DNA of 64,000 nt from Spirodela intermedia (taxonomy: Eukaryota; Streptophyta; Magnoliopsida; Alismatales; Araceae), in the NCBI GenBank assembly GCA_902729315.2, contig LR746266.1:4784759-4848758 (forward strand), in the 5' to 3' direction. The notes beneath the pieces were generated by a model. It searched no databases. It saw only the letters and a program-made list of their open reading frames with translations, and was not told the DNA's origin. Below, one piece after another: positions 53,316 to 64,000 of this stretch. Made by a program: the position numbers and the translations under genes. Every line of letters starts with the position of its first letter. Position 1 is the first letter of the stretch.

Positions 53316-55231
53316 ATGAGGGCCTGGAACGACCTTGGCGTGGTGGAGACAATCTACGAGGAAGAGCACGAAGATGCTTCCAACTCCCCTTCTTTCACGC
53401 CTTCCACGGCCAGCCCGAGCTCTTCCTCACCATCGTCGTCATCCCTGCAGAGTAAAGTGGAGGAATGGTATGAACTCTATAATTTGGGTCCTCTCGTCTC
53501 CTTCTTTTACGATCCGCTACGTTCGCAAACCCATCTTCTATTCAGATAAATCGCTGAATAGTCCCGAATGAAATGATAAGATCTTTCCTCCCCTTCCTCC
53601 TCCTCCTCCTCCATCTTGTTACTGTGATCCACTCAGGTCGCGGGTGACGGGGTGCAAGGTCGACGTCTCCGTCCACGTCCATGACCACTGCTTCCACCTT
53701 CACAAGGTAAGCTTTGTAGAGCCCAGTAGAGTTTTTGAGATTATTTGCTCCCGAATGCTGCTTGGCCTCGAGCCCATCATGAGCTTCACTTCTCCGACAA
53801 GGATCCGAAATGGATCTCCACGGGAAGCGAAGTGTTTGGAGGATTGGACATGTCATGAGTACCACCAAATGGAAGGAGCTAACATGAGCAGTAATGGCGG
53901 AGTCCAGGGCAATTTAATTCCTGCAACCTCCTCTCTGAACTCTGCAGGAGCGGCTTGCGTTACGCAGCGGCTACCTCAGACGACACGTGGAGGAATCCTC
54001 CACCGTCACCATCTCGCCGCCGCTCAGCATCAGCGCGGAGACTTTCACGGTGGTGGCGGACTTCTGCTACGGCGCCGATATCGCCCTCACGCCTTTCAAC
54101 GTCGTGTCCCTGCGGGTTGCGGCTGAGCTCCTGGAGATGAGGGATGACGAAGGCGACGGAGGATGGAACCTGGTGGAGAGGACGGAGGAGTACTTCTCAC
54201 GAGCGGTCCACCCGTTCGCGGAGTACGCAGCGATCGTGCTCCCCATTTGCCTGGATCTCCTCCCGACGACGGAGCAGATGGTCTCCATGGCGAGCAGGTG
54301 CGTAGAGACGCTTGCCACGGCCGACGGTACCGACGGCCGCGGCTGGCTTGACGACGTGGCGTCTCTTCCGATCCGAGACTTCCAGATGGTGGCGGACTCT
54401 CTGCGCGAGCGATCCACCCACAACCACGACCTTCTCTATCGGATCGTCGACTTCTACCTCGAGGTAAAGCAAGCCTCAACTCCGCTTCTTCCTCTTGTTC
54501 TTTCTCGTCCACTTCTTCCTCCCATCTGAGCCCATGCATTATGGTGGTGGCCACTGCAGAACCACCCTGGGAAATTGACGGAAGAAGAGAAGGCTCGGAT
54601 CTGCTACTCAGTGGACAGCAAGAGGCTGTCGCCGAACGAGCTGGTCCGCCTGATGCAGAACCCGAGGATGCCTCTGCGGTTCATCGTGCGGGCCATGCTG
54701 GTGGAGCAGCTGCTCACCCGCCGGGCCGTCTTCGACTGCGTTCCCAAGACGGGCGGCACCACCCTCGGCAGCATCCTCCAGCGGGACGCCGCCCTCCGCC
54801 AGGAGGCCCACCTCAGAGCGACGATGGAGGCCACCGGAATCAGAATCCAGACCCTCGAGCGGGAGCTCGCCGACATCAAGAGCAGGCTGAGGATGTCGCA
54901 GGAGAGGAGCCCACAGGAGCAGGACTCGCAGCCGGAACGGGTCCGTTCGGCAAGCTGCCGCTTCTTCGGGCCGGAGGAGACGGCGGACGTGGAAGGGTGG
55001 GCGGCGCCTGCCATGAAGCCGTCCCTGGGAATCTCCAACCAGAGAAAGAGCTTGGGACGGACCCTGCTGCGCGGACTCAGGAATGCCTTCCGGAGGACGA
55101 AGTCAGGCTCCGAGAGTATAAACACCAGCGGCTGCGGGGCCGACGGCGGCGAGGACAGGGACGTGCCATACAGCGTCAAGCAGGAGGACTTGCGGCGGCC
55201 CGATCACAGCCGGCACCATTCCTTCGCGTGA
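53316..55231 (+). CDS. BTB/POZ-NPH3 family protein, 469 aa
   Basis: Exons 53316-53467, 53637-53706, 53948-54463 and 54560-55231 join in phase to 470 codons. NPH3/RPT2-like proteins are usually CUL3 substrate adaptors or signalling scaffolds at the plasma membrane, several in phototropism. The protein starts MRAWNDLGVVETIYEEE with a serine-rich linker. A BTB fold follows at about residues 50-150 (TGCKVDVSVHVHDHCFHLHK, LALRSGYLRRHV, FTVVADFCYGADIALTPFNVVSLRVAAELLEM). An NPH3-type region comes next (ADSLRERSTHNHDLLYRIVDFYLENHP, EEEKARICYSVDSKRLSPNELVRLMQNPRMPLRFIVRAMLVEQL), split by an intron. The tail has a short coiled-coil-like stretch (ERELADIKSRLR) and a basic segment. It is shorter than the 600-residue NRL proteins and fits the short, divergent clade. 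A (CT)n array follows at 55361. Confidence 0.9.
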
Positions 55232-55357
55232 TTGCCCTGCTAGTCCCCAATCAACCATTACAGCTGCAAAGCCGACCAATGCACAGGATCCGGATTATAC
55301 AATCTAAGGCGCGTTTCCTTCAAACTGAATCTGAGCTCGTGATGTGTATCTTGTCAG

Positions 55358-55411
<54 letters not shown>

Positions 55412-55759
55412 GTAAAACCTGCTGGCAGGTCAAAGCAGTGGCGGGCACCAGGGGGCGGCCGTGTTCTACGATGGAACGTCGGGCGCTGTGGGGCGTTTGT
55501 TAAGATTGAAATATGACAGCTGTTAAAAATTGCACTATATACCGGACGGATCATATTAAAAAAACTATACGACGACTCAGCCCTTTTCTACGATAAATAT
55601 TTATCTGTTCTTATCACGTATTCCTTTCTGATGGTCTTAGAACGTGCATCGATTAAAAACTAGCCGAGAATACTACAACCACAGCGGGAAATGAACGCTA
55701 ATAATAAAATGAACTACATCCAGTCAGGCATTGAAAAGAAACCGCTCATATGGTACATG
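55232..55759. other. Spacer between convergent NPH3 and Pol kappa genes
   Basis: This holds the 3' ends of both genes and a (TC)n array at 55361-55407. No additional gene is seen. Confidence 0.45.
55361..55407. repeat. (TC)n microsatellite downstream of the NPH3 gene
   Basis: About 47 bp of uninterrupted TC repeat lies 130 nt after the stop codon, probably within the 3' UTR. Confidence 0.9.
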
Positions 55760-58700
55760 TTATGGGCGTCGGACTTTCTTACTTCGTTCGAAAAAACAAT
55801 CGATGGGGATGTGCTTGCCGTCGTTGTGGGCGGACTTGTTGCGCCTCTTCCGAGCACTTCGTCCCACACAAGGTGATTTCTGGACGGGATTACTGTACAA
55901 AAAGCAGAGAATAATCACAGGTTGGTTCACGCTATCAAACAACTTTTAATTTATTTTTATTTTTAAAATGAGGTTCTACCAAATTTTGATTGGTCTACAT
56001 CGAATAACATCATGGAGAACGATCATTCATATAAAATGCCAACTAACTGACTCGCATTTGAATAAATAGTGTCAGCTTAGGAAGCTTAGCCAGTAGATCA
56101 AGGAATATTGAATAGAACATGAAGCCCATGAACGGCATTTTTTGCATCTAAATAACCGCAGATGATGAGCAGCTAGAACAAGAAAATTTGAATGCATAAA
56201 AAATAATCAGTAAGATGTGATATGTCGAGATGCTGCTCTTTTAAAACTAACGCCACCGGTGCAACTGTTCTATAGTTGGAAGGCTGGATAATTACGCATT
56301 GAAGAAGCCTCACATTTGAATAAGAAAAATCAATTGACTGTTGTTCCTGCCATCTTGGCCAACCATTACGTTATTAAAAGGCTGGATCATTCGCCTCAGA
56401 TTCATCCCAGAACATCAATCATCATCGTCGCATTATCGTGAAATCAAAATGAAAGAGAGTAATTTGGTGGGTTTTACAACGAGCTGATGAGCAACACCAG
56501 CCCTTTACTAAGGGCCGTTCATAGGGAGAACTCTCTCCACATTAAGAGAAACACATATCAGCAACCAGAAGATCTTCCACCAAAATCAGAATGTACTGCT
56601 GGATGGGAAGGATAAGCGTGTACCTCCCCTGCGTGGGTTTGCCAAAATTATCCATGGATTCCTTCTGAAGCATTTCTGCAAGATGGTAGTCGGAGTGTTC
56701 TTGTCTTTCCTCAACAAAGCTCGGAGGCAATTCGCACCCACATAATGAGCACATGTAATCGTTGATCCACAACACTACCTCTTCTTGAGTGCGTGACAAT
56801 AGAGCTCGGTTATCAGCTGATTTGTCTTCTTCATTCATTAGATCCATCCCTTCCATCAAGGACTGTGTGCAGGAAGAAATTGGCATTTCAATATCTATCA
56901 GTTAGATTGAGTGAAATGACTTTATGAGCTTAAGCGTAAAACACTACTTTCTCTCTAGAACCCTTGACAATCATCTGAATACGCCTCATTCGGCAAATCT
57001 CCTATATTAAAGCACACTTTGAAACCCTCACGGTGGAAAGAAATCAAATGTATCATCTTTAGTGAATGGAAAATTCATCATTAAATAATGCTTCGTGGTC
57101 CCCTTAATCTCTATTCAACTAAACCTCAAAATCCTTGTACAGAAATATCAGTACAAAATGAATAGATATAAATGAAGCACACCTTTGCTACGCTTCTGTC
57201 ATCAGTAGCTTCATTCCTTTCACCAGTACAATGAGTGAGGTGTTTCTCATCGACTTGTTCTGGATGGTCATATCCTAGAGGAAGATCGTTTACATCATCC
57301 GAAAAACAGATCTCACTGTCGATCAATGAATCAGCATTGGTGTCTGCACTGCTAGAAGCACCTCCTGAGAAAATAAAACCGCTGAGAGTTTTTTGCATTG
57401 GATCAGCCGAATGAGGCGTGCCAACACAAAAATGTGACATGCGCAGACCTGCATGGCAGTGAATACCCAGGGCATTATATTCACAGAAATTTTCATTGAA
57501 AGAATATCAAAACTAGCATAAAATGTAATAAACCGTCAAGAGTGAAAGAATTCAAAACTCGGAAAGTTGCCACAAGAATAAACGATCCCCACAAATATTA
57601 ACTACAAGAAAACAATTATACCTATGAGCCTTACAGAGAGGGGAAGTTCTGCTTTTAGTAACTTGGTAGCATGACTGAAGATATCTTCTTTTGATTGGAT
57701 ATATTTCTGCAGAGATGTAGCCCTAGTTTTCACCTGCGAACTTAAAGCGTCAGTATAAAACAGGAAAGAAAGGGAACATGCATCCAGATGGAAAAAAAAA
57801 GACAATTATAGCAAACTATGCATTTTAGTACATTGTCAACACCAGAAATATAGATAGACCTTCAAATGAGAGAGAATAAGAACGGACTGCAGGATTCAAG
57901 CTAAACATAATAAAACTGAAAGTAAACCAAAGAGTGAAGGATGCTAAAATAATATGAGACCTCAAAAGATGTAGTTTTCAATTTCAATGTCAGTGTTCGA
58001 CCAAAGAGAGACTCCTTCTGCATGTCATTTGATAATGTTTCAGCTATCTCTTCTGCACGAGAGATTTTAGGAATGAGAACACATCTGTTTATACCTCGAC
58101 AAAGTAAAACAGTATGGACATTTCGAAGGACCACGCAGCAAAGAACTTACATAAAAAACAATTCAACGGGACATAAGTGCAAACTACATTATGCAGGAGT
58201 TAAACGGTACAGCGAAGAGTCAATCCTCAGAATAAGATCATATTGGTCACCATAAAATATCTAACAATTAAAAGATCATTCAGATGAAAGCGGAAACTGA
58301 TGTTCAGTAAGCTACGGACTACATTATGCAACCATGCCAAGAGACAGAATAGATCCACTTTCTATCAACTACGGACTCGATATTCAGTAAGCCATAGTAG
58401 CACAGATCTCCAGGCCATTTCTTCCTTTTATCCTATAGTAATTAGCTAGGGAAGATGAGAAATTCAACAAAAGTCCAATAGCCATTGGGCATATCAGCCA
58501 GGGGAAAAAGTCCGACATGACAATAATAAAACCACCCAAGAATCAATGCATCTTCCTTAAAAAAAAAGGAACAACGCAGTCAGACTTTTTAAATGGGACA
58601 ATTCGTATTCATGCCAAAAATCAGAAAACAAATCCAAGAAGCATATGAAACATATATTACCATCTCACAAAAAAGGAAAAAAGGAAAATAGACTATACGA

Positions 58701-61700
58701 ATAAAAACAGATATTTACCCATTTTTTTGAAAATCAGTGACTGATCTTCAGTGCTTGAAAACGTTCTCTCACTACTAATGCTTTTTCGCAACCTAAACTG
58801 AGTATCTGTGTTACCTACGCCAAGTCCAACAGATAGAAAAAAATCTGAAGGAAATATACAAATGAAAACGTATGAGATGATAATGGAATAGGTTCAAGAA
58901 AAATCTGATCAAAGAATATCACTATGTAAGAAAAGGTAATCGAAGGATGACACCATACAAGATAAGCTAACAACAAAAGGCATAAACTTTGCATAGATGA
59001 TGGTCATACATTATTCTTGTATATGTGCCTTAAACTTACGTATGCAGACATAGTCAGCATGGGTGCTGTGGGTGTGACGATAGGTATGGGTTGAGTTTAG
59101 TGAGGAGCTCTATTGTCATTGGGAAATAGGTGTCAAGCTTCATGTCACATTAAAAATTGCGTCTAAGGAATGCTGCCTGGTGCTGGTGGGGGCGTTTTCC
59201 TTTACTGAGAAGAGAAACTTGGCTTTTCCGATTGTTTTCACAGCTACTGAGGTATTTTCTTGTGGTTTATTCCCAAGTAAGTGAGTTCCACGTAAATCCT
59301 AGTGTGCTATGGTGTGGTTGTTTTTCTCTATTCTACGCATTTTTTGCTTGTAGTGATTGTAATCTTGTCATATCTCAGTAAAAAGATAAGAGGTCCGTGT
59401 GGGAACATTTTTTCACAATTGTAATACACCTCATTCCCTAGAGAAACCACGGCAAAAAGGTGCTTAAGCAGGATTTTGAGTGGCCAAAAACAATTGTCCG
59501 AGTTCTGCATCAATTAATGTTGGTGGTTGAGTCGTCTTTCTACATCTTCGTCCCCCAGTTATTAAATTTGCACGATCTTCATCAAATAGTATACCTTGCA
59601 AGACCATCCACTGAACTCCGTTGAACCATCCATTGCATCAATAAATTTTCACGAGCCGTAGGTTGGCTTGCAAACCACCTATGAGCTCCCAGAACGCAAC
59701 AACGGAGGTAGTGCAGAAAACGTGCAATTGTTTTACTGTAATAATCAGTTTCCTTCGTCACAAAAAAGCACCCCAAATAGGAAAAAGTTGTTTGGCTAGT
59801 AACAGAGAAACTTATACATAACAACAGACACCAAGCTAAGGAAAAAATAGTTTTTTCGAATTCTTAACATGTTCCATTTAGGCTTCCTAAGAAGATAGGG
59901 TTGGTAGTGGAATCTCAATATACATAAATCTAAAATATCTAAACAAGATATCGTGCACCAGGCATAAACAAGATCTCATGCACCAAGCATAGAAATATCC
60001 AGTATCCAGCCGTTTCTATGCTGTTTACTCTCTCAATAATAAGACAATTCTGATTGCGGTTTATTGCGATAATTTCAAAAGTGGAGACAGCTATTCTGAG
60101 AGATAAGACATCAAAACACAAACAAGACTCTCAAGACTGATTAAAAGTTTGTCTTCATATTCATCATCATGTATGGAAGGTGCTGAGTACAACCATCCGA
60201 ACCTCTTGATTAAACTCTTTTAGCCGGAAAGATTTTATGATCTGAAATATCACCATCCCATTTGTTCTGGGTATATATATTCCACATTGATAATTGGAAG
60301 GAAACATGAACCAAATAGTCTAGGGGCCTGGTCTCCCTTTTTGCTTACATTTTATGAATAAAGAAACAATTTATCATAAATTTTCAAGTAGAAATAGAAT
60401 AAATTCTCAACCATATACTGACCAATGGAGCAAGGAGAAAATAGTCCACATAAATAAGCACTTTTTTTCAACATCTCCTGACATGTGTTGATTCCCAGAA
60501 CATCTCGAAGGATATGTTCAGTGACCTTCCCAATGCCCCCAATCTGCACATACGCTTTGATAAATATGTCAAACCAAAATTAAAGACAATAAACCACACT
60601 GCACATTCGAAGAAAAAAGTAAAGTAAAAACAAAGATAACGAGGAGTAATGGAGTCACATGGCTTCTCATAAGAAAGAAAAGAGAAACTAAGGTTGCTAA
60701 AATTAGAGTAGACATAATATTCTGCCTATACATAGCAACGTACCACAGTTTTTCAGGAGACTGTAAGAACCTGGGAAAAGTTAGTCTACAAGAGACGTAT
60801 GTGCAAAAAAATAGACTTAAGCATGCGAGCTAAAAATCAAATATGTCAATAAACCTAACCCACAGAAAACAATCTCACCTCTACCCGCAAAGTCGAATCA
60901 CTACTGGCACAACTACCGATCCTCCAATAAATTTGCGCATGACAGGATCATCATTATTTTCACCTCCAGGGTAGAGAGGCCTTTCCCCTTCTCCTTGGAC
61001 ACCCAGGTTTGTGGAATTGATTGACTTGGATTGGAATCCGAAAATCAATGGTACAGCCACCGACCCCCGATTCCCCCCCTCTCTCCCCCCCCCACCAAGA
61101 AAAAAAATAGAAGAAATAAGTAACCAGCAAAAGAAATAGATTTGCCCAGGAAAACTTCATGTGTCGATAATCATCTCAAACTCTCTCTACTCTTCCGAAT
61201 TCTTCAGTAAATATACTAATAAAAAAACATCAAAGTGCCCTTCCTCACCAAAATCGATATTTTCCAGGACTAGGTGATGTACCAATCCATGTCCGACCCT
61301 GTGAAATAAAAGCATACCGAACTATACCACGGATCTTAAACGTTTTTTTTAATTCATGAATCTCCATTCTCTATTTTACAAGAAGGCGAAAAAACATGAT
61401 ATGTATGTATATCTAACTTAAAGTGCCAATGGAATACGAGAGAGTGCAAGATTATGAGACAAACAAGCCAAATACGTAGATGAACTAAGCTACAAAAAAC
61501 TGAGCATTCGTTACCCCTCCATCCTTCATCCCGTCTTAATAATCTGGAAAGAGAAGAGAAGATACATTCCCAAGCGCTGCTCGAGGCAAATGAGCACTTT
61601 CGCACATTCAAGTGACTTTAGTACTTTACCTAGTTCTGAAAAAATCATTCCAAACCATAATCAGGCTAAATTACCAGTTCTCTCTCATGAGGTTTTTTCT

Positions 61701-62454
61701 AATAATTACTCCCATCCTCAACTTCTCTCTCTACCTTCTCCCCATTCTTCCCATTCTTTGCCTTCTTCTGCCCTCTCCCAGCCAGCCAATGAGATGATGA
61801 TAAGCTTAACTATAGCCATGTATCTGACGAAGCTGCACACGTTTCTGACACTGGAGATTAGAAACTTGGAGCCACGCTAGCACCTGGTTGACGTTGACTA
61901 GAATATCTAAGGGTTTGGATGCATTCAACTGATTCAACATCCATAGGATAACACGACAATGATAGTGAGGATTATTCTGATGATCATGATGTTACATCAA
62001 AGAGAAGGTAAATATATTTCTTCCTTTTTTATATGAATTTTTTGCTTGGAAACTGGACAAAAAAGTATCATCTCAAATGGCCCGAATGCATCCTGAAACA
62101 CCAATATCCATTTCACCAATGCCGTCTACAAATGGGGATGAATTAACTCAATCCAAGGAAAAAAATATATCATGTACAACAGGAAATTGTTATAACCCTA
62201 GTGTCCAGCTAGCATACTAAACTGGAATAACAATGGTTCAAATGGACTATGTAGTGGCAGCAAGAATTAGGTCCATTTCAAGAGTTTAATTTCGCCTTGC
62301 AAGCAAAATATCATGAAAGAATAAACTAATTGTAAAACAAGTGTAGTTTAAAGGTAACCTTTCGTATTGGGAGTGATGATATGAAAGTCAATATAGCCTT
62401 CCGTTCATTCGGTAAGATAAACTGTCCATTAGGCTTGTTAATGTCAGAACAAAC
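55760..62454 (-). CDS. POLK: DNA polymerase kappa (Y family), C-terminal 394 residues, partial
   Basis: Visible minus-strand exons: 62454-62359, 60543-60423, 58844-58719, 58052-57961, 57733-57622, 57448-57183, 56862-56624, 55892-55760. All are GT-AG and sum to 395 codons. The 5' exons with the catalytic DxD and palm lie beyond the right edge. The protein reads VCSDINKPNGQFIL and SLPIRK|IGGIGKVTEHILRDVLGINTC (thumb helix-hairpin-helix), DFFLSVGLGVGNTD, KSISSERTFSSTED, LSNDMQKESLFGRTLTLKLKTTSFE and TRATSLQKYI...SVRLIGLRMS (little finger). Near the end it has a single UBZ zinc finger CSLCGCELPPSFVEERQEHSDYH and a PCNA-binding-like HIPIDCFF. Pol kappa performs translesion synthesis and extends mismatched primers in the nucleus. 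The TEHILRD/UBZ/PIP combination excludes Pol eta. Confidence 0.92.
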
Positions 62455-64000
62455 CTATCAATGAAAAGATGGATAAATTTTTAGTCTCCAATAGAGTTCC
62501 AGTTATCATAAACAGATACGAAGCTGTTATGAATCATGGCATTTTTACTGATGTTCGCTGTAACTATCAGAAATTGGGGGGAAAAACTTGCATAATAACA
62601 ATGGCAGGAACTAAAAACGAATTTACATTCTTCTATTTGAAACATAGGATCAGGAGGAGCATAATTGTGGCAGCAGGCATATAGACTATTCACTTTCCTA
62701 TTTTGCTGCTCTAGCACAAGCAGTGGAAAGTAAAACTTGAGAAAGGAGACTAGAACAGCAAAAATAACCTATAGATTGCTCCAATCTTAACTCTCTGGAT
62801 CCATAAAGAGAAATAAATCTATGAAAACTGAATGCCATGTTGATCTGCAGAAAATGAGATCAACTAACTGGTGGCACGTGACTATAATAAGTTATGAACT
62901 TTTTGTCTTCAGGATTTGATGGAGGCAACATGAGGGTTCATTCACTTAGATGGACCCACAAAGAGGAAGAAGAGGGAGGAGAAGAGGCCACATCACCCAT
63001 GCACCCCTTCTCCCCTAAGGAAGGCGCCTCTCCCTCCAAGAGACACCACTTGGCATCCTTTGGGAGGGGACGCCTCTAACTACCTTCCTCTCTTTCCTAT
63101 AAACACTGAAACTCACGAATACTTGAAAAGTTGAAGTTGAATTTAAAATCAAGAAGATTCTTGTTATCCCTCTCGCCTTTTAGATTAGAGGTTCCTTCTT
63201 CGTCATTCGCCTCTTGCATTAGGGGTTCCTATTCTCTTTCGTCGCCTCTTAGATTAGGGGTATCTTCTTCTTGTCGCCCTCTTGGATTAGGGGGACCTCT
63301 CTCTCTCTCTCTTTCTCTTCCCCCACGTCGTCTTCGTTCTATCTCGTCGCCAGCCCTCCCTTTCCTCTCCTGCCACCACAGCCATCCGCCTCGTCACTGT
63401 TGTTCCACCTTATAGCCATCCGCCTTGTCACCAAGCCCACCTTTCTTTCCTCTCCCACTGTCACCGCCGTTCCGCCTCTTCACCGCCTGACCTGTCACCA
63501 CCGCTCCGCCTCCTCACCATCTCCCCCATTGCCGCCGTTTTATCTCCTCACCATCCGCTCCGTCGCCACCATTCCGTCTCCTTGCTGTCCTCCTCATCAC
63601 CGTCATTTCACCTCCTCGCTGTTGCAAACCCTCTCCTTTCTCTCTCTTGCTATCGCCACAAAACCCCTCTTTTCTCTCTCCTGCCGACATTCTCATTTCA
63701 CCCCTTTTCTCTCTCCACCTTTTATTTTCTTTTCATCATTACAAATGTGTGTTGATTATTAAATTTCTTGTGAAGTTGGTCATTGTTTTTAAATCCTTGT
63801 TCTTAAAATTTGTGAGATTCATAGGCCACCCTTGTGTGAAAGATTGGTGTTCCAAACCCTGGTTGAGAAGTCTTATTTACTTATTTGAATTAGATAACCC
63901 AATAAGTAATTAATGATCATAATTCTCCTAAAATCGCAGGATCATCTAGATATTAAGTCCCCATCCCTTGTGTAACTCTTTTATTAAGAAGATCTATTTT
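62455..64000 (-). other. Pol kappa intron running off the right edge, with inserted repeats
   Basis: No Pol kappa exon is found here; the exon preceding VCSDINKPNG (expected to end in a LLAK-type sequence) lies outside the window. A TATA-like string TATAAA at 63098-63103 is followed by a pyrimidine-rich repeat array. This suggests an inserted element, perhaps part of an LTR, in the + orientation. Confidence 0.4.
63173..63628. repeat. Imperfect minisatellite with about 34-bp period
   Basis: Four units beginning TCGCCTCTTAGATTAGGGG (variants) start at 63173, 63207, 63242 and 63274. A second set of about five C-rich units (CACCGCCGTTCCGCCTCCTCACC-like) runs from 63462 to about 63628 with a similar period. 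The sense frame is Ser/Pro-rich by composition only. Confidence 0.6.

Noticed and set aside
54541-55503. 320-codon alternate + frame over the last NPH3 exon
   Set aside because: It overlaps the real frame, is Gly/Arg/Pro-rich and ends in translated CT repeat.
55760-62454. Initial reading as DNA polymerase eta, from the zinc finger
   Set aside because: KIGGIGKVTEHILRDVLGI, VGLGVGNTDTQ and the CSLCG-type UBZ followed by HIPIDCFF fit Pol kappa; Pol eta thumb and little-finger motifs are absent.

Overview
This is a stretch of flowering-plant nuclear DNA. The genes have many GT-AG introns, the proteins are plant-specific (type I formin, strigolactone receptor D14, D-type cyclin, plant Ca2+-ATPase, NPH3/BTB, DUF538), and the spacers carry (CT)n/(GA)n arrays and AT-rich tracts. 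Gene composition is strongly two-class. Formin, DUF538, D14, ARM-repeat and NPH3 genes have GC-rich coding sequence and few introns. The SPOC/RRM, IFRD and Pol kappa genes are AT-rich with many long introns. This split is typical of monocots, but I cannot name the species.

Layout, left to right: (1) 3' part of a GT64 glucosamine inositolphosphorylceramide transferase-like gene (+, 401-2395, cut by the left edge). (2) An eight-exon RRM/SPOC RNA-binding protein gene (+, 3181-17053), rebuilt from exons up to 4.4 kb apart. (3) A type I formin (+, 17734-21696). (4) A one-exon DUF538 gene (+, 22349-22804). (5) A 13-exon IFRD gene (-, 29610-23420). (6) A 4.4 kb spacer with a TGGGCC cluster and GC-rich blocks of unknown origin. 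(7) A D5-like cyclin (+, 34340-35776). (8) A P2B autoinhibited Ca2+-ATPase (-, 41679-37304) whose first exon is out of frame with the rest. (9) A D14 strigolactone receptor (+, 45335-46238). (10) An ARM-repeat protein (-, 50499-49237). (11) An NPH3-type BTB protein (+, 53316-55231). (12) The 3' part of DNA polymerase kappa (-, 62454-55760, cut by the right edge).

The genes do not form a pathway or cluster; this is ordinary euchromatic neighbourhood. Exon phases add up exactly in every gene model except the Ca2+-ATPase, which is off by one base in exon 1. I see no evidence of a wholly new biological system. The points most worth a second look are the lost DxD motif in the GT64 protein, the broken calmodulin-binding N-terminus of the Ca2+ pump, a changed residue beside the catalytic serine of D14, and a near-perfect 51-nt foldback in an intron.
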